A DNA stretch of 64,000 nucleotides from Prorocentrum cordatum (Eukaryota > Sar > Dinophyceae > Prorocentrales > Prorocentraceae), in NCBI GenBank assembly GCA_963575745.1, contig CAUYUJ010009446.1, forward strand, positions 462,498-526,497, written 5' to 3'. Made by a program: the position numbers and the translations under genes. The notes beneath the pieces were generated by a model. The model was given only the letters and a program-made list of their open reading frames with translations, was not told the origin of the DNA and did not search any database. Numbering within the stretch: position 1 is the first letter of the stretch; the number at the start of each line of letters is the position of its first letter. Shown piece after piece: positions 31,061 through 42,169 of the stretch.

Positions 31061-32439
31061 ACTGGCCAGGCCAGGCACTTCCGGCTTGCGGCGGAAGCTA
31101 CGCAGGACGACCGACTCCTGCCCCCCTGGGAGGCGATAGAGAGGCGGCATGCCCGCGCCGATGCCTTGATGCGGGAAGCGTGCGGGCTGGGTCTGGCCGA
31201 GACAGCTCGCGGGCAGGAGCGTGACAAAGGTCCGTTGCCAGAGCAGCGGCCAGTCGCGCCGTCGGCGGCGATGCGGGGTCCGGAAACCGTGCGGTACCGC
31301 AGGTTGTGCCGCTTGCAGCGGGTTTTGGAAGAGTCGTGGAAGTCGGCGGAAGTTAGCGTTGGGGGGGCGCCCCCCAGCCAAGCCCCGCAGGGGCCCTTCT
31401 AAGGAGATGGGCGCCAGCGTTTCGGAGCGGCCTCCTTCCCGCGGCCCCCGCCTGCCTCGGGGGCGCCGCGTGCATTTTCCGAACCGAAGTTGCGGCCGAG
31501 GAGGGCAGAATGAAAAAGGCGGCTGTGCATGTCTGGAAGGGCTGTTTCAGGCGGTGGGGACCCGATGCGGCCATGGCTGCGGCCCCAGAGGGTAAAGCCG
31601 CCCCCTGCCCCCGTGACTTTTTCGGCGGCGGACATGCGCCCCGAATGGTCACGGCACTGGTGCCCAGGCGCCCTCCCAGGCCCCCCTTTGGAGGGTGACC
31701 CAGGTCCTGGGCGGGGGAGGGAGGCGGGGGAAATGGTCGATCCTTCGCCTTTGCGGAGGCGTGGGCGGAGCTCGCGGACGCTGCCAGCGTGCCGGTGGTG
31801 CATCCCCCCCCTAAGTGGATACCGCCCTCTCGGGCGGCGTTCTGGCAGCAGGCGGTGAACGTCGCGGGCTCGGCCGGTCTGGGCGGCTGGGAGGCCAGCG
31901 AGGCAAGGGCGCTCGTGGAGCACGCCCTGTGGTTGGTAGACAAGTTGCACGATCTGTTCGTCGCGGCCGCAGAGGCTATAGCGTCGAGGCGTTTTCCGGG
32001 AACGCCCAGCCTGCGGGGCCTTTTTCTTCCGAGCAGTCATCTGGCGGATTGCCGGGAGGCCTGGCCGGGGGCGCGGGCGCGGCCATCGGCGCTGGCGGCA
32101 GCCAGCCGGGGAGGGAAGCTCCGCCTCGGCGTGGCGATCCCTCGCCCTGCGGGGGGCGCTCCGCCTGGGGACGCGCGCCGCCTGGAAGGTGCGCACGCTT
32201 TCCCTGAAAGCATGTATGCCTTCCGGGTGGCGGGCATCCCCAAGCGGGGGTCCTCGGACAGTTGCCCGGTCTGCGTGGCCAGCGTTTGGCACAGGGTTTG
32301 GCGCGCCACGCTGTTGCAGCGCCTCCCGCCTGGCCACCAAACGCGAGCGGGCGCGCACGGAACTGCATGTGGAGCCCTCGGCCGACGCGGCGAGGTGGGC
32401 GCGGTCGCCTCGGTGGCCTCTTAGGTTGTCTGACGTCTG

Positions 32440-32765
32440 CCGAGGGGCAGCACGGCGCTCAGGTGGACTCGATAAAAGTTTTTAACCAGGTCCCTCACCA
32501 TGTCGCCAGGAGAGCCCTGGCGCGCGCCGGGGTGCCCCCTCCCGTGGTGAACTCCCTCGTCGCCGGCTGGACCGATGCTCGTTTTTGCGCTGCGGCCGGG
32601 GAGATGGCCGAGCCCCTCTCTCCCACTCTGCAGAGGGATTCCCGCGGGAGACCCGGCCTGCTGCCGCGTGCTCCCCCTGGCGCTGGCGCCGTGGCACTGG
32701 CTGGTGGGCGCCCACGGGGCCGGCCACTGGAGCTATACGTGGACGACTGGTCGCTGAAAACGGGC
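32440..32765 (+). pseudogene. Reverse transcriptase relic of the decayed LINE
   Basis: IKVFNQVPHHVARRALARAG resembles the region around the first catalytic Asp of LINE RT. A G-I-P-A-G-D-P block follows in another frame (about 32638-32660), and LELYVDDWSLKTG (about 32729-32767) carries the Y-x-D-D active site. The pieces are in three frames. Confidence 0.65.
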
Positions 32766-32999
32766 ACGTTGGAGGGGACCTACAGACCAAGCTGGAGGTC
32801 AAGCAGCAGTTCGATGCCGCGGTCGGGTTGACGGAGAACGACGGCAAGCGGCAGCTGTGGGCTGGGTCCGGCGCCGCCGAGCACGGTGTGGTTGCCCAGC
32901 CGGCGACTGGCCTCCGCCCGGCGTTACCGCCCCCGACAGACGGTTGGGACCCTGTGGTGGACGCAGCCCGACGGGCCCAGGTTGTCCCAGGCGGAGCCG

Positions 33000-34336
33000 A
33001 CTTGCGGGAGCAGGTCGTGAAATTGGCGCTGGCCAAGTACATGTGGGCGGCCCCCTTAAGTGGAGCACCCGCCTGCGGCCCGGGCGAAGGAATATTCTGG
33101 GCAGACCGGGTCCTGACCCACCCCGGCCTGGCGTTGGCGTGCCGGAACTTGCAGGCAGCGCGCGGCCTCCCGCGGTCGCGCATGCTCGAGGTGGCCCTGG
33201 ACACCCATTACGGCAAGCTGGGGCTGCGTCTGGCGGATTTGCCGGGCCCGCTCCCTGAGGGCGTCTGGGTGGTACCGGGGGCGGGCCTGGATCGCCGTGC
33301 CCGGGTCGCTGCGGAAGGGGCAGGGGTGCGTCACCTCGGAGGTGCATTCGACGCGTCGAATCCCCGGGGCCAGCATGTCCTGCGCGTCTGCGCGCGCGCC
33401 TCGCTCGGACTCCAACCCGGCGGTGGGCTGGGCAAGGTCGATTGCAGGCGTGCCCCTGGCGCGGGTTCGACCGGGCTTCTGCCCGCCACTTCTGGGCAGA
33501 CTGCCCGCGGTTCCTCCCCGCCAGGAGGGCTCTTGAGGAAGGGCCGCTGGCAGTCCCCCAGGGGTGGTGGGGAGCGCAGTCCCGGGTCACGGCCAATCCG
33601 CTTGGGTCACTCAGGCGCACCCCAGCCCGCGACGGCGGGTCCAGTGGCAAATCGCCGCGGCACAGCTAGGCTCTCCAGGTCATGGAGGCACTGCAGCGCA
33701 GCGCAACGAGGGACCCCGGTGCCCCGCGGCGGTGGCTGGGGGAAGCGTCCGCGTGGGAAGAGGTGGAAGCTGGGCCGGCGGGGGACGGCGGCTCCCTTCG
33801 GCGGAGGCTGGTGGAAGAGACCGCGGAAGCCGCGCAGGCGGCACCCGGTGGAGACACGGTTTCCGCGGAAGTGGCGTTTTCTTCCTCCCCCTCCCCTCGT
33901 GGCCTCCTGGCCGGCGGGGTGCGGGGTCCTGGGGGCGTCGATTTGGTGTCCCGTCACGACGGTGTCCCGATGGTGTCCTTTGTGCATGGGGGGCCCTGGC
34001 CCCCCCACCCAGATCGAGAGTCGTTGACCCCCAGGCTGACGGCGCGGTGCCGGCGTCCGCGGCCAACGTGGTGACATCGGCGGAGGGTGGCCCCTTCCCT
34101 CCCCTTCCCTCCCCCCCGCTCGGGCGGCGGCGGCGGCGGCCTGGTTGGCGCCCCTTCTTCCTCCGGGGTGGGCGGGTGGTCTTCGGGTTGAGGCTCAGGC
34201 ACGGCGCCGGCCGGCAGCGCTGCACTGCCACGGCGGCCTCTGAGCAGGTTGACCCAGCGTGCCCCGGGCAAAGCCCGGGGAGCATGCGGCAAGGCCAAAG
34301 GACGCCTACCACATTTCATTCAATAAAGGCCTCGTG
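33000..34336 (+). pseudogene. C-terminal and 3' region of the decayed LINE
   Basis: 33180-33600 reads like the C-terminal part of LINE ORF2 (DTHYGKLGLRLADLPG; later ARHFWADCPRFLPARRAL, resembling the Cys/His tail). 33700-34300 is Gly/Ser/Pro-rich and carries no recognised domain. An AATAAA-like string (CAATAAAGG) lies just before the satellite resumes. Confidence 0.5.
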
Positions 34337-35175
34337 GGACCATCTTGGAGGCCATTTTGGGCCTATCTTGGGCCTCGTGGGAACATCTTGGCCGTCTGGG
34401 AGACCATGTTGGCCGTCTTGGAGGCCACCTTCAGCGGAAAAGCCGATACGAGATGCGTCTGGAAGTTCTTTCTGAGTGGCCGGCGCGCTGGGCCGACCAC
34501 AGGGGGAATTTTATAATGAACCGGCAACATCCAACAATTCAGCACGCCAGACACCTCTGTGTTGAAACAACCCACCACCGTTCCTGGATTTTGGGTCAGA
34601 GTCCTCCTGGATGCCTCTTGGGGTCTCTTGGGGTGCTTCTCGGGAGCCTCCTGGAGGTACTTTTGATGCCTCTTGGGGGCCATTTTGGCGCCGCTCGGGG
34701 TCCTTCTGGGGCTTCTTAGAGGCTTTCTGGGGCCTCTCGAGGGCCTGCTGGCGGTCTTGGGGGTCCTTTTGGGGCGGAGACCCTCTTGGGGCGTTCGAAT
34801 GCCCTCTTAAGCCGCCTTGGTGCCTTCTTCGGCCGCCTTAGGCCTCTTAGGCCTTTTAGGCCGCTTGAGATAGTTTTACACGCACAGAACTTGAGACGCC
34901 TCGAGCCACCTTGGGGGCCTCTTGGGACCATCTTGGAGGCCTCTTGGGCCGAATTGGAGCGTCAGATGGCCGAGAAGGCGAGAACGCAACAACCAGACAA
35001 CAACCTAGGGCAAAACAGTGATTCTTGGACGTGCTCCGGGGCCTCTCTTGGAGCGTCTTTGGGGCCTCTAGGGCCGTCTGGAGGCCATCTTAGACGTCTT
35101 GGAGCGATGTGTTGGCGACTCGAGGCTCTCGTGGACCGTACCGTCTTGGGGGCCCTTAGGGCCCTCTTGCCCCGT
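34337..35175 (+). repeat. CTTGGGCC-family satellite block C
   Basis: Degenerate CTTGGAGGCC/CTTGGGGCC units with three non-repetitive cores (about 34428-34600, 34868-34905 and 34958-35035). Frames over it are not genes. Confidence 0.8.
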
Positions 35176-35665
35176 GTTTGACCCCTTTGGGGGCCGAAGA
35201 AACAACGTGACAAGACGCGGCAAGGCCTGGGAACCACGCGCCACGCCCCGGAAACAAATTTGATTTTGGGCCTAGGCCCACTGAGGAAATTCAGGACAGA
35301 GGGCCGAGGACTCCAAGGGACCTGGGGACACTCCAACTGTTGCGTCGCGGCACTGCGGCAGATGTCACACATACAGATTCGCCATGCAATCGTTATATGT
35401 TTGGTTGTTATCTCTCTCTCTCTCGTTCTCTCTCTCTCTCTCTCTGTCTCTCTTTCTTCTGATTGCCCCCTCTTACAGATTCCCGTTGTATGTTGAAGCC
35501 TATGTACATGTGTGTATGTGTCTATATGTATACATGCATGTTTGTATTCATGTATGTATATGTATATGTATTTGTGCAAACATATATATAATGGCGTAGT
35601 TGTTTATAGTTGATGCAAATCGCGTTTGCAACTAAGGATTCTTACTTGTGCCCCTAAAACATTGG
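35176..35665. other. No gene; TC and TATG simple repeats
   Basis: Ordinary sequence to 35400, then (TC)n at 35408-35458 and TATG/CATG-rich sequence at 35500-35600. I see no coding or RNA gene. Confidence 0.6.
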
Positions 35666-35667
35666 AT

Positions 35668-35980
35668 GGGTTCGCCAAGGTTTCGCCACGCTGCCGCCCA
35701 TGAGCGCCTCGTGGGCGCCTCGTGCATTGGATGGGTCCGCCACAGTTTCGCCGCGTTGCCGCCCGCGGGCGCCTCGTTGGCGCCCCGTGCGCTGGGTGGG
35801 TCCGCCGAGGTTTCGCCACGTTGCCGCCCGTGGGCGCCTTGAGGGCGCCCCGTGCGCCAGGTGGGCCAGCTGAGGTTCCGCTACGCTGCCGCCAGTGGAC
35901 GCCTCGTGGGCGCCCCGTGGACCGGGTGGGTCCGCTGAGATTCCCTCGCGTTGCTGCCCGTTGGCGCCCCGTGGGCCCAC
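35668..35980. repeat. 65-bp tandem repeat, about 4.8 copies
   Basis: The unit begins GGGTCCGCCGAGGTTTCGCC and recurs every 65 bp with substitutions; units start at about 35668, 35733, 35798 and 35863, with a truncated last copy. Because 65 is not a multiple of three, no frame reads through it as a protein repeat. Confidence 0.88.
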
Positions 35981-35984
35981 CGTT

Positions 35985-36245
35985 CGTACACTTTGTAGCT
36001 CGCGCCACATATTTTGCTCCACATATCTTGCAGCACGTAGCTCGCACCACAGATTGCACCACATGGTTTACACCGGATTGTATACAAATCATAGCCCACA
36101 TCACACATATTGCACCGAATAGCTTGCACCGCATTGCGCACACCACATGGAAGGCACAGCGTATATTGCACCATTTATATTCTCCTTTCTAAAAAGAGAA
36201 TAGACTCTTCCCCCCCCCCTGGACTTAACGGTTCCCCCTGGAATG
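35985..36245. repeat. Degenerate TTGCACCACAT repeat family, copy 1
   Basis: About 190 bp of loosely repeated TTGCACCACAT/AGCTCGCACCACAG units, followed by an unrelated tail with GAATAGACTC, a C-run and GGTTCCCCCTGGA. A second copy with the same repeat and a related tail lies at 38390-38610. Confidence 0.75.
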
Positions 36246-36255
36246 ATATAATTTC

Positions 36256-36285
36256 ACACACATATATATATATATATATATATAC
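36256..36285. repeat. (TA)n microsatellite
   Basis: About 30 bp of TATATA following ACACACA. Confidence 0.9.
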
Positions 36286-36489
36286 AAGACTGCATTGGCG
36301 CTTCGCGCCATGCACCTTGGTTCTTGAAGCTCGGCATGCAGGACAGCCAAATATAGCGATGATTCATTGTTGCCGTTTGCGCCATCGTCGTTATAGTAAT
36401 GTTATGTACTATCCTTATACTTCCTCTCCTCTTACTCGTAATCTTCCTTGTCTGCGAGCCACTCCTTGTCCTCATCCCCAGTTTTTATT

Positions 36490-37130
36490 GCAGGGGCTCC
36501 TCTTTGGAGGTGTTCCTGGGCCCCTCTCAAAAGCTTTTTGGGGACCTCTGGGGGCCTCCTGGGCGCCTTTTGGGGGCCTCTGGGGGCTTCTTGCGGCCAC
36601 CTTGCTACCAACCACGGTCTCCCTGAACGACCGGGTCACGATTTGGAGTGCTTCGGGACGCGTCTTGGGGCCATCTGGGGCTGTCAGCGGGGCTCTCTTG
36701 GGGCCATCTTGCGGCCCTGTTGGACCATATTGGGGCTCTTTTGGACTGTCTGGAAGCCCTTTGACACCGTTGTGGGAGGATTTTTGGGGCCTCTTCGGCG
36801 GACTCGGACGCACGGAATACCGAAGAACCGAATGTCATTTTTTTTTAAGCCAAAAAAAGGAAAGGAAAGGAAAGTGTGTTTTTTTTGGCACTTGGAGGAC
36901 TTCTTGGGGGTTTTCTTTGGGTCGTCTTCGGGCGTCTTGGGGCTGTCTGGGGCCGCGTGGGGCTCTCGCGGGGCTGTTTGGCCGCCCTCCTGACCGCTTT
37001 GGGCCCGCTGGCAAGGCCCCGCAGGGGCGTCCAGGAGGCCCGGAAGGCCTGGGGGACCCCTTGCAAGGCGTCCAGGGGGCCCGAAAAGCGCCAGATCCCG
37101 GGGGTCCGATTTTCGGGGGGGGGGGGTCCC
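36490..37130 (+). repeat. CTTGGGGCC-family satellite block D
   Basis: Degenerate units as in blocks A-C, with cores at about 36605-36660 and 36795-36890; the second contains a T-run and GGAAAGGAAAGG. Confidence 0.75.
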
Positions 37131-37299
37131 ACCCCCACGGATTGTAAAAATATAGAAAAGGGAATATTCTGCACACTCGTCCATCTTAAATATGAAATCG
37201 TACCATCCCAGGCAGGCCGGGTTCCCCCACTGAGGTTCCCTTGTAAAAAACACTATGCGGTGACACTTTCTGTTCTAACATAGCACTTTTTCGCGAATC

Positions 37300-37745
37300 C
37301 CTTGCAACAATGGGTCGAAGTGCACACGCGCGCGTCGTCGCGCGCGCATGCCGAAATCCTTCAAAAACCTTCGGTGCGGGAAGGATTTCGCAATCGAGTT
37401 TCCAAAAAACATACAACATCACAGGGTTTCGCAACACTGATTTGCTAAAAAAGCTTCCTCGCGAGCTCTTGCGAAATCTGAAGAAAACCATTGTTTTTTT
37501 TCAAGATTTTCACAAAATGCTACCAAGCGCGCGTCCCGCGCGCATGTCGAAATCTGTCGAACGCCCTTGCGCGTGTGCCGTCGCGAGAATTCTCTACAAA
37601 AAATGGGACGAAGTGCAGACGCGCGCGCCGTCGCGCGCGTACGCCGAAATCCTTCAAAACCCATCGGTTTCGGAAGGATTTCAAAATCGTGCGCCCAAAA
37701 AACCTTCAAAACCCCAGGGTTTCGCAACACGGATTTTCAACAAAA
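37300..37745. repeat. Dispersed repeat with conserved GAAATCCTTC/GAAGGATTTC inverted repeat
   Basis: Two copies about 293 bp apart (from about 37309 and 37602) share GCGCGCGTCG-rich ends, CAGGGTTTCGCAACAC and the 10-bp inverted repeat GAAATCCTTC...GAAGGATTTC (37352-37390 and 37648-37682). A further diverged copy lies at about 39010-39480. No coding potential is evident. Confidence 0.75.
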
Positions 37746-38305
37746 GCGTGCGCGCGCGCGCTCTTGCGTCGTCGTCGTCGTCATCGTCGTCGCCGTCCTC
37801 CCTCCTCCCGCGTCGTCGTCGTCGTCGTCGTCGCCTACGTCGTCCTCTGTCTTTTCTCGTGTTCGTCGTCGTCGTCCTCTTTGGCGTCGTGGTCGTTTCC
37901 GTCGTCGTTGTCGCCGTGGTCGTCCTTCCTCCTCCTCCTCCCCCACGTCGTCGTCGTCCGTCGTCGGCGTCTCGTCGTCGTCCCTCCTATTTCGTCGCCG
38001 TCGTCGTCGTCTTTGTCGTCGTCGTCTTCCCTCCTCCCTCGTCGTTGTCGTCGTCGGCGTCGCCGTCCTTCCTCCTTCGTCGTCATTCGCGTCGTCGCCG
38101 TCCTCCCTCCTCCCTCGTCGTTGTCGTCGTTGTCGTCGTTGTCGCCGTCGTCGTCCTTCCTCCTCCCTCGTCGTCGCCTTCGTTGGCGTCGTCGTTGTCG
38201 TCTTCGTCGTCGTCGGCGTTAGCGTCGTTGTCGTCGTCGAAGTCGTCGGAGACGTCGTCGGTGTCGTCCTAGTCGTTGTCGTCGGTGTCGTCGTAGTCGG
38301 TCTGA
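37746..38305. repeat. (GTC/CGT)n degenerate microsatellite
   Basis: About 560 bp of GTCGTC with CCTCC interruptions. Homopolymer-rich frames on both strands are artefacts. Confidence 0.95.
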
Positions 38306-38308
38306 AGA

Positions 38309-38359
38309 GGTTTTGCAAACCAAGTTGCGGGTGGGTGGGTGGGATGTTTGCGCGAGCAG
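38309..38359. repeat. Short dispersed repeat (also at 58479-58529)
   Basis: GGTTTTGCAAAC, a GGGTGG-rich middle and TTGCGCGAGCAG occur in the same order and spacing at both sites. Confidence 0.7.
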
Positions 38360-38389
38360 CGGAGAGGACAGCTTCAACACGGTCAAAGT

Positions 38390-38610
38390 GGATTACACCA
38401 CGTAGCTTGCACCACAATTCTTACACCGCATGGATCATACCACATATACTGCACCACCCAGCTTCCACATAGCCCACACCACATTTACTGCACCACGCCG
38501 ATAGAGCCACACAACTTATACCACAAAACTCACAACACGCGTGTTCTCCTCTTCCAAAGCATAATCGACTCGACCACCCTCTCCCCCCGGGGTTATCGGT
38601 CCCACCTGGG
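38390..38610. repeat. Degenerate TTGCACCACAT repeat family, copy 2
   Basis: Same degenerate CACCACA units as at 35985, followed by the related tail with CATAATCGACTC, a C-run and GGTTATCGGTCCCACCTGG. Confidence 0.75.
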
Positions 38611-38844
38611 ACTTGGGCGTCGCGTAATGGGAGGGCGATACATGGGGGGGGCAGCGAGGGCTGCAGAAAAAGGGCCCTTTAGGGCCCCAGAAGGGGGCCT
38701 TGGGCCCGAGAAGTGCACCACTCTTCCCGCCACATTCATCGTCCCCCAGTAAGCAATGCCCACGGGACATTGCAAGTTACATTTGATCCGGCATTGTCGT
38801 ACATGTTCCATCTGAGCTCATACCATCCCAGCTGGGCCAGGCAT

Positions 38845-39000
38845 CCCCCCCTCCCCCCATCCCTCCTTGTCCTCCTCCCTCCCTCTCTCCCTCACTCCCT
38901 CCCCCCACTTCCTCGTCCTCCTGCTCCTCCTCCTCCTCCTCCTGCTCCTGCTCCTTCTCGTCCTCCTCCTCCTCATCCTACTCATCCTACTCATCCCTGA
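38845..39000. repeat. CCT-rich tract
   Basis: CCCTCC and CTCCTCCTC low-complexity sequence. The Leu/Pro frames over it are not genes. Confidence 0.9.
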
Positions 39001-39513
39001 AAACTGGTACTACGTGCGCGCATTCGTTCATCGCGGAAACTTTGTCCGTGAATCCCTGGCACAAAAGGCACAGCAAATCCACACGCGCTCGCACATGTCG
39101 AGATCACACCACACGCAGTTGCGTAAATATTTCAGCGCCAAAACAGCAAGAGCCCTCAGTTTTTTCCATCACAGTTCTTGCAATGTGTACGCCCGCTCGC
39201 ATTTATTGGAACCAAGAGAGAAACACATTATATCGCCCCGCAGCAATCTCGCCAAAAACCAGCATTCTCATCTCACCACACGGTGCATCCGCGTTGATCC
39301 AGCATGCGCCCAAGGCAAGAGTCCGGACCAAATAAACACAATTCGGGCCATTCGCGCGCGCCGCCATGTGAGCATGTCGAACACCCTTCCAAAAACCCAC
39401 AGTTCCCGAAGCATTTCAAAATAGAGCTTTTCAACACGTGTGAAAAAAACATATGCTTTTTAACACGCTCGCCAGGGTTCTTGGATTTTCGCGCGCGCGC
39501 ACCTCCTCACCGT

Positions 39514-39588
39514 CACCCTCAGCGGCGCCGCCGCATCCGTAGCCATTTTGGCTCAAGCAGCCATTTTTGCTCAAGCATTTGGCTCAGG
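39514..39588 (+). other. Triple dinoflagellate spliced-leader relic
   Basis: 39536-39557 is a full match to the 22-nt dinoflagellate spliced leader (core CCGTAGCCATTTTGGCTC). It is followed directly by two truncated, mutated leaders: 39559-39575 (AGCCATTTTTGCTCAAG) and 39576-39588 (CATTTGGCTCAGG). Stacked leaders are the established signature of mRNAs that were trans-spliced, reverse-transcribed, re-inserted and trans-spliced again. The 24 bp from 39514 to 39537 also occur exactly at 58038-58061. Confidence 0.92.
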
Positions 39589-40735
39589 AAGTGTCTCTGG
39601 AGCATTGCACCAGTAAGCGGCACGCGCGACGATCTCACCACATCCTTTGTTTGTGCCACTACGCGATTAAGTCTCAACGCACCTGTGTTTGTCATATGCT
39701 CTACGTTGCAGATTATGTGCGTGCTTGGGCCATTATTGTTCTATGGGCTTGTCCCTCGAGCTTGGCAGCTTTCGACTTCTGCGATGCGCGCCCCTCCCAA
39801 TCAAGCTCAGATGTCGGCCTCCACGACCACGGTCCCTCGAGGGCGGCAGCTGGCGACTTCTGCGATGCGCGCCCATCCCAATCAAGCTCAGATGTCGGCC
39901 TCCACGACCACGCCTTGTGGACCCGCTTGTCAGCGGGCTGCGCAAACGCTCCGTGCGTTGAGCACTCGACCCATGTCAACCCTTGTGGATCATGCGAGGC
40001 GGAAAAGTTAGGAAAATCATTATGGTGGTCAAGTTGGGCAGGTTCGTCGTGGAAGTTGGGCTTGACGAGGCCGCAGGACAAGAAGGCATGGGACTCACGG
40101 CAGTGGTCTATGTTTGCCCCCGAAGAGTATCCAAGATATATGGACGCGCGGGCATCCTGCGACTGGTTTTCGACTGGCAGTGTGAGAGAACACAATGACA
40201 GGTATAGCAACATGCGATCAGGGAGTCCTTTTCGGTACAGTCAGGGAGCTTACAACAGAGGTGGGGGTGATCAATTTCTGAATTCATCCGCCCAAGTGTA
40301 TATTGCCCCCGGTCAGTGATGGAGACGGAAATTTGACACAAACGTACATCACTCGCATCGGCCCTTATTCCTTCACAGGTAAAGGTTATTACAGCAATGA
40401 GTACCATGGATGGGGCTATTTGACCCCGCACCAATTCTCGATAGCGCCAGCTGCCCTTCCTGGCGATGCAGCAATTGTTGAAACGATAGATGCGGTGTAT
40501 GACATGAGCGGCAAGCCTTTCGGCTACCCACCTTTGCACGCACACCATGATTCTTCCACAAAGCAGGGGCGCTGGCACACAATGAAATCGCTTCGTAATT
40601 GGGGGCCAGTACTGACGCAGTTCGGGGCAGCGAGTTTCAGGCATGCGGACTTTGTGAGTTGTGTAGTAAACGAATCAGATACCAACGCGTGTGCTTATTT
40701 GAAGTTGCCGCGCAGCCACGCGTTTTTTCATTAAC
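39589..40735 (+). pseudogene. Candidate retroprocessed gene behind the spliced-leader relic
   Basis: The sequence after the leaders should derive from an mRNA. A + frame is open from the leaders to 40319 (about 250 residues), but it has no in-frame ATG at the leader and no domain I recognise. It contains an exact-looking 81-bp tandem duplication (39751-39831 / 39832-39912) that adds a 27-residue repeat. A second frame is open at 40303-40734. Function is unknown; it may be a broken copy. Confidence 0.4.
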
Positions 40736-40834
40736 GATGGATCATTCATAGGGAGGTAAGTCGCCGACGGTTTGGGGGCTCAGTTCCTGAACTTCCAAGG
40801 GTTCTCCTGAACTTCTTGTTCTTATCAAAAAGAA

Positions 40835-41330
40835 GAAGAGGAGGAGGACAAGGGGGGGGGGGGGGGAGCAGCAGCAGCAGCAGCATCAGGAGGAGGAGGA
40901 GGAGGAGGTGGAAGAGGACGACGAGGGTGAGAGAGGACGGAAGGAGGAGCGAGGGATAGGAGGAGGAGGGGGAAGAGGAGGAGGAGGAGGAGGAGGAGGA
41001 AGAGGAGGAGGAGGAGGAGAAGGAGGAGGAGGAGGAGGAGAAGGGGGAGGAGGAGGAGGAGCAACGGGAGGAGCAGCAGGAGGAGGAGGGGAGAGAGGAG
41101 GAGAGGAGGAAGAGGGAGGGAGGGAGGGAGGGAGGAGGAGGAGGAGAAGGAGGAGGAGGATGAGGAAGGAGGAGGAGGAGGAGGCAGGAGGAGGAGGAGG
41201 AGCATTCGGGAGGAGCGGAATGATCGGAAGGCTCCTCTTTCCTCCTCCTTCTCCTTCTCCTCCTCCTCCCCTCCTCCTCCTCCTCCTTCTCATCCTCCTT
41301 CTTCTTCTCTCCGTCCCCCCTCCTGGCGCG
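40835..41330. repeat. (GGA)n tract
   Basis: About 400 bp of GGA triplets, then CTCCTC-rich sequence. It may be intronic, but no splice pair is clear. Confidence 0.9.
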
Positions 41331-41646
41331 TAGGGCGCGGCGCGGCACGGCGCGCCTCTGTCGCGGAAGGGATGGTGCGAAGCCGCGAAGTCTCATCTTT
41401 CCTCCACCTCATATCGCCCCATCCTTCCTCTTCATCCTCCTCCTTCTCCGATTATTCCCTCCCCTCCCTCCTCCTACTTATTATCTTCCTCCTTCTCCTA
41501 TTCCTCCTTCTCCTCCTCCTCCTCCTCCCACTCCTCCTCTTCCTACTCCTCCTCCTCCACAGTTTCTCATCGTCATCCCTTCTCCACGCTACCGACCTCC
41601 TATCATTGCCTTTCCTCTTCTCGCTGGGCTTCTTTGTTTCTTGCAG

Positions 41647-41739
41647 CTCGACGCGAGCGGCATCCGAGCCAGAGGATAGCGAGAGGGCGACCGTGAACTA
41701 CCACGTTCCGCCCTGCTGGGGCTGCTGGGGGCCAAGGGT
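41647..41739 (+). CDS. Possible isolated + strand exon
   Basis: A strong acceptor (TTTGTTTCTTGCAG, after CT-rich sequence) and a near-perfect donor (CCAAGG|GTAAGT) bracket 93 bp. The open frame reads acidic then Cys/Trp-rich sequence (NYHVPPCWGCWGP). Neighbouring exons are not recognised; the opposite strand lacks matching splice signals. Confidence 0.4.
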
Positions 41740-42169
41740 AAGTACAATGCCCCAACATGGAAATGTCTGGCGCCCCGGGAAAAGTCCGAGCGGCGGATCG
41801 CCGCTCGAAAAGCAGAGCACTCCTGGTGATTCCTAGGTCGGACTCCTCCCCCTCATCATTCGTCCTGTTCCTTCTCCACCTCCTCCTCCTCCTCCCTCAT
41901 TCATCCTCCTCGTCCACCTCCTCCTCCTCCTCCTCCTCGTCCATATCCTCCTTCTCCTCCTCCTTCTCCTCCTCCTCCTCCTAGCCGCCCAACCTCTGCA
42001 ATGCAATGGGCAGGGATACTACTGCGCCCCAAACGCCACGCGTGAGTCAGTCTAGCGGAACAAGTGCTTGGCGTTCTCGTACCCCGGAGGCGGCACTGGA
42101 AGCCGATGCTTTCGGTCGCCCTCCTTTCTCTTCGACCCCCTGACATGACAGGGGTGAGGCTTAGATGGG

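Larger units (their letters stand above)
29181..34336 (+). mobile_element. Decayed GC-rich non-LTR (APE-type LINE) retrotransposon
   Basis: Fragments of one element appear in order but in changing frames. An N-terminal His/Trp-rich region lies at 29600-29870, an APE-type endonuclease at about 30390-31060, RT pieces at about 32440-32760, and a C-terminal Cys/His-type tail at about 33440-33600. GC content is higher than in the flanks, which are CTTGGGCC satellite on both sides. GGACCATCT occurs at 29171-29179 and 34337-34345 and could be a target duplication, but the flanks are repetitive. Non-functional. Confidence 0.7.

Noticed and set aside
29171-34345. GGACCATCT as a certain target duplication of the decayed LINE
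   Set aside because: The string is typical of the CTTGG satellite on both sides, so a chance match cannot be excluded.
40303-40734. 143-codon + frame after the retroprocessed locus
   Set aside because: No start context, no domain, and composition not clearly better than the alternatives; mentioned only inside the locus entry.
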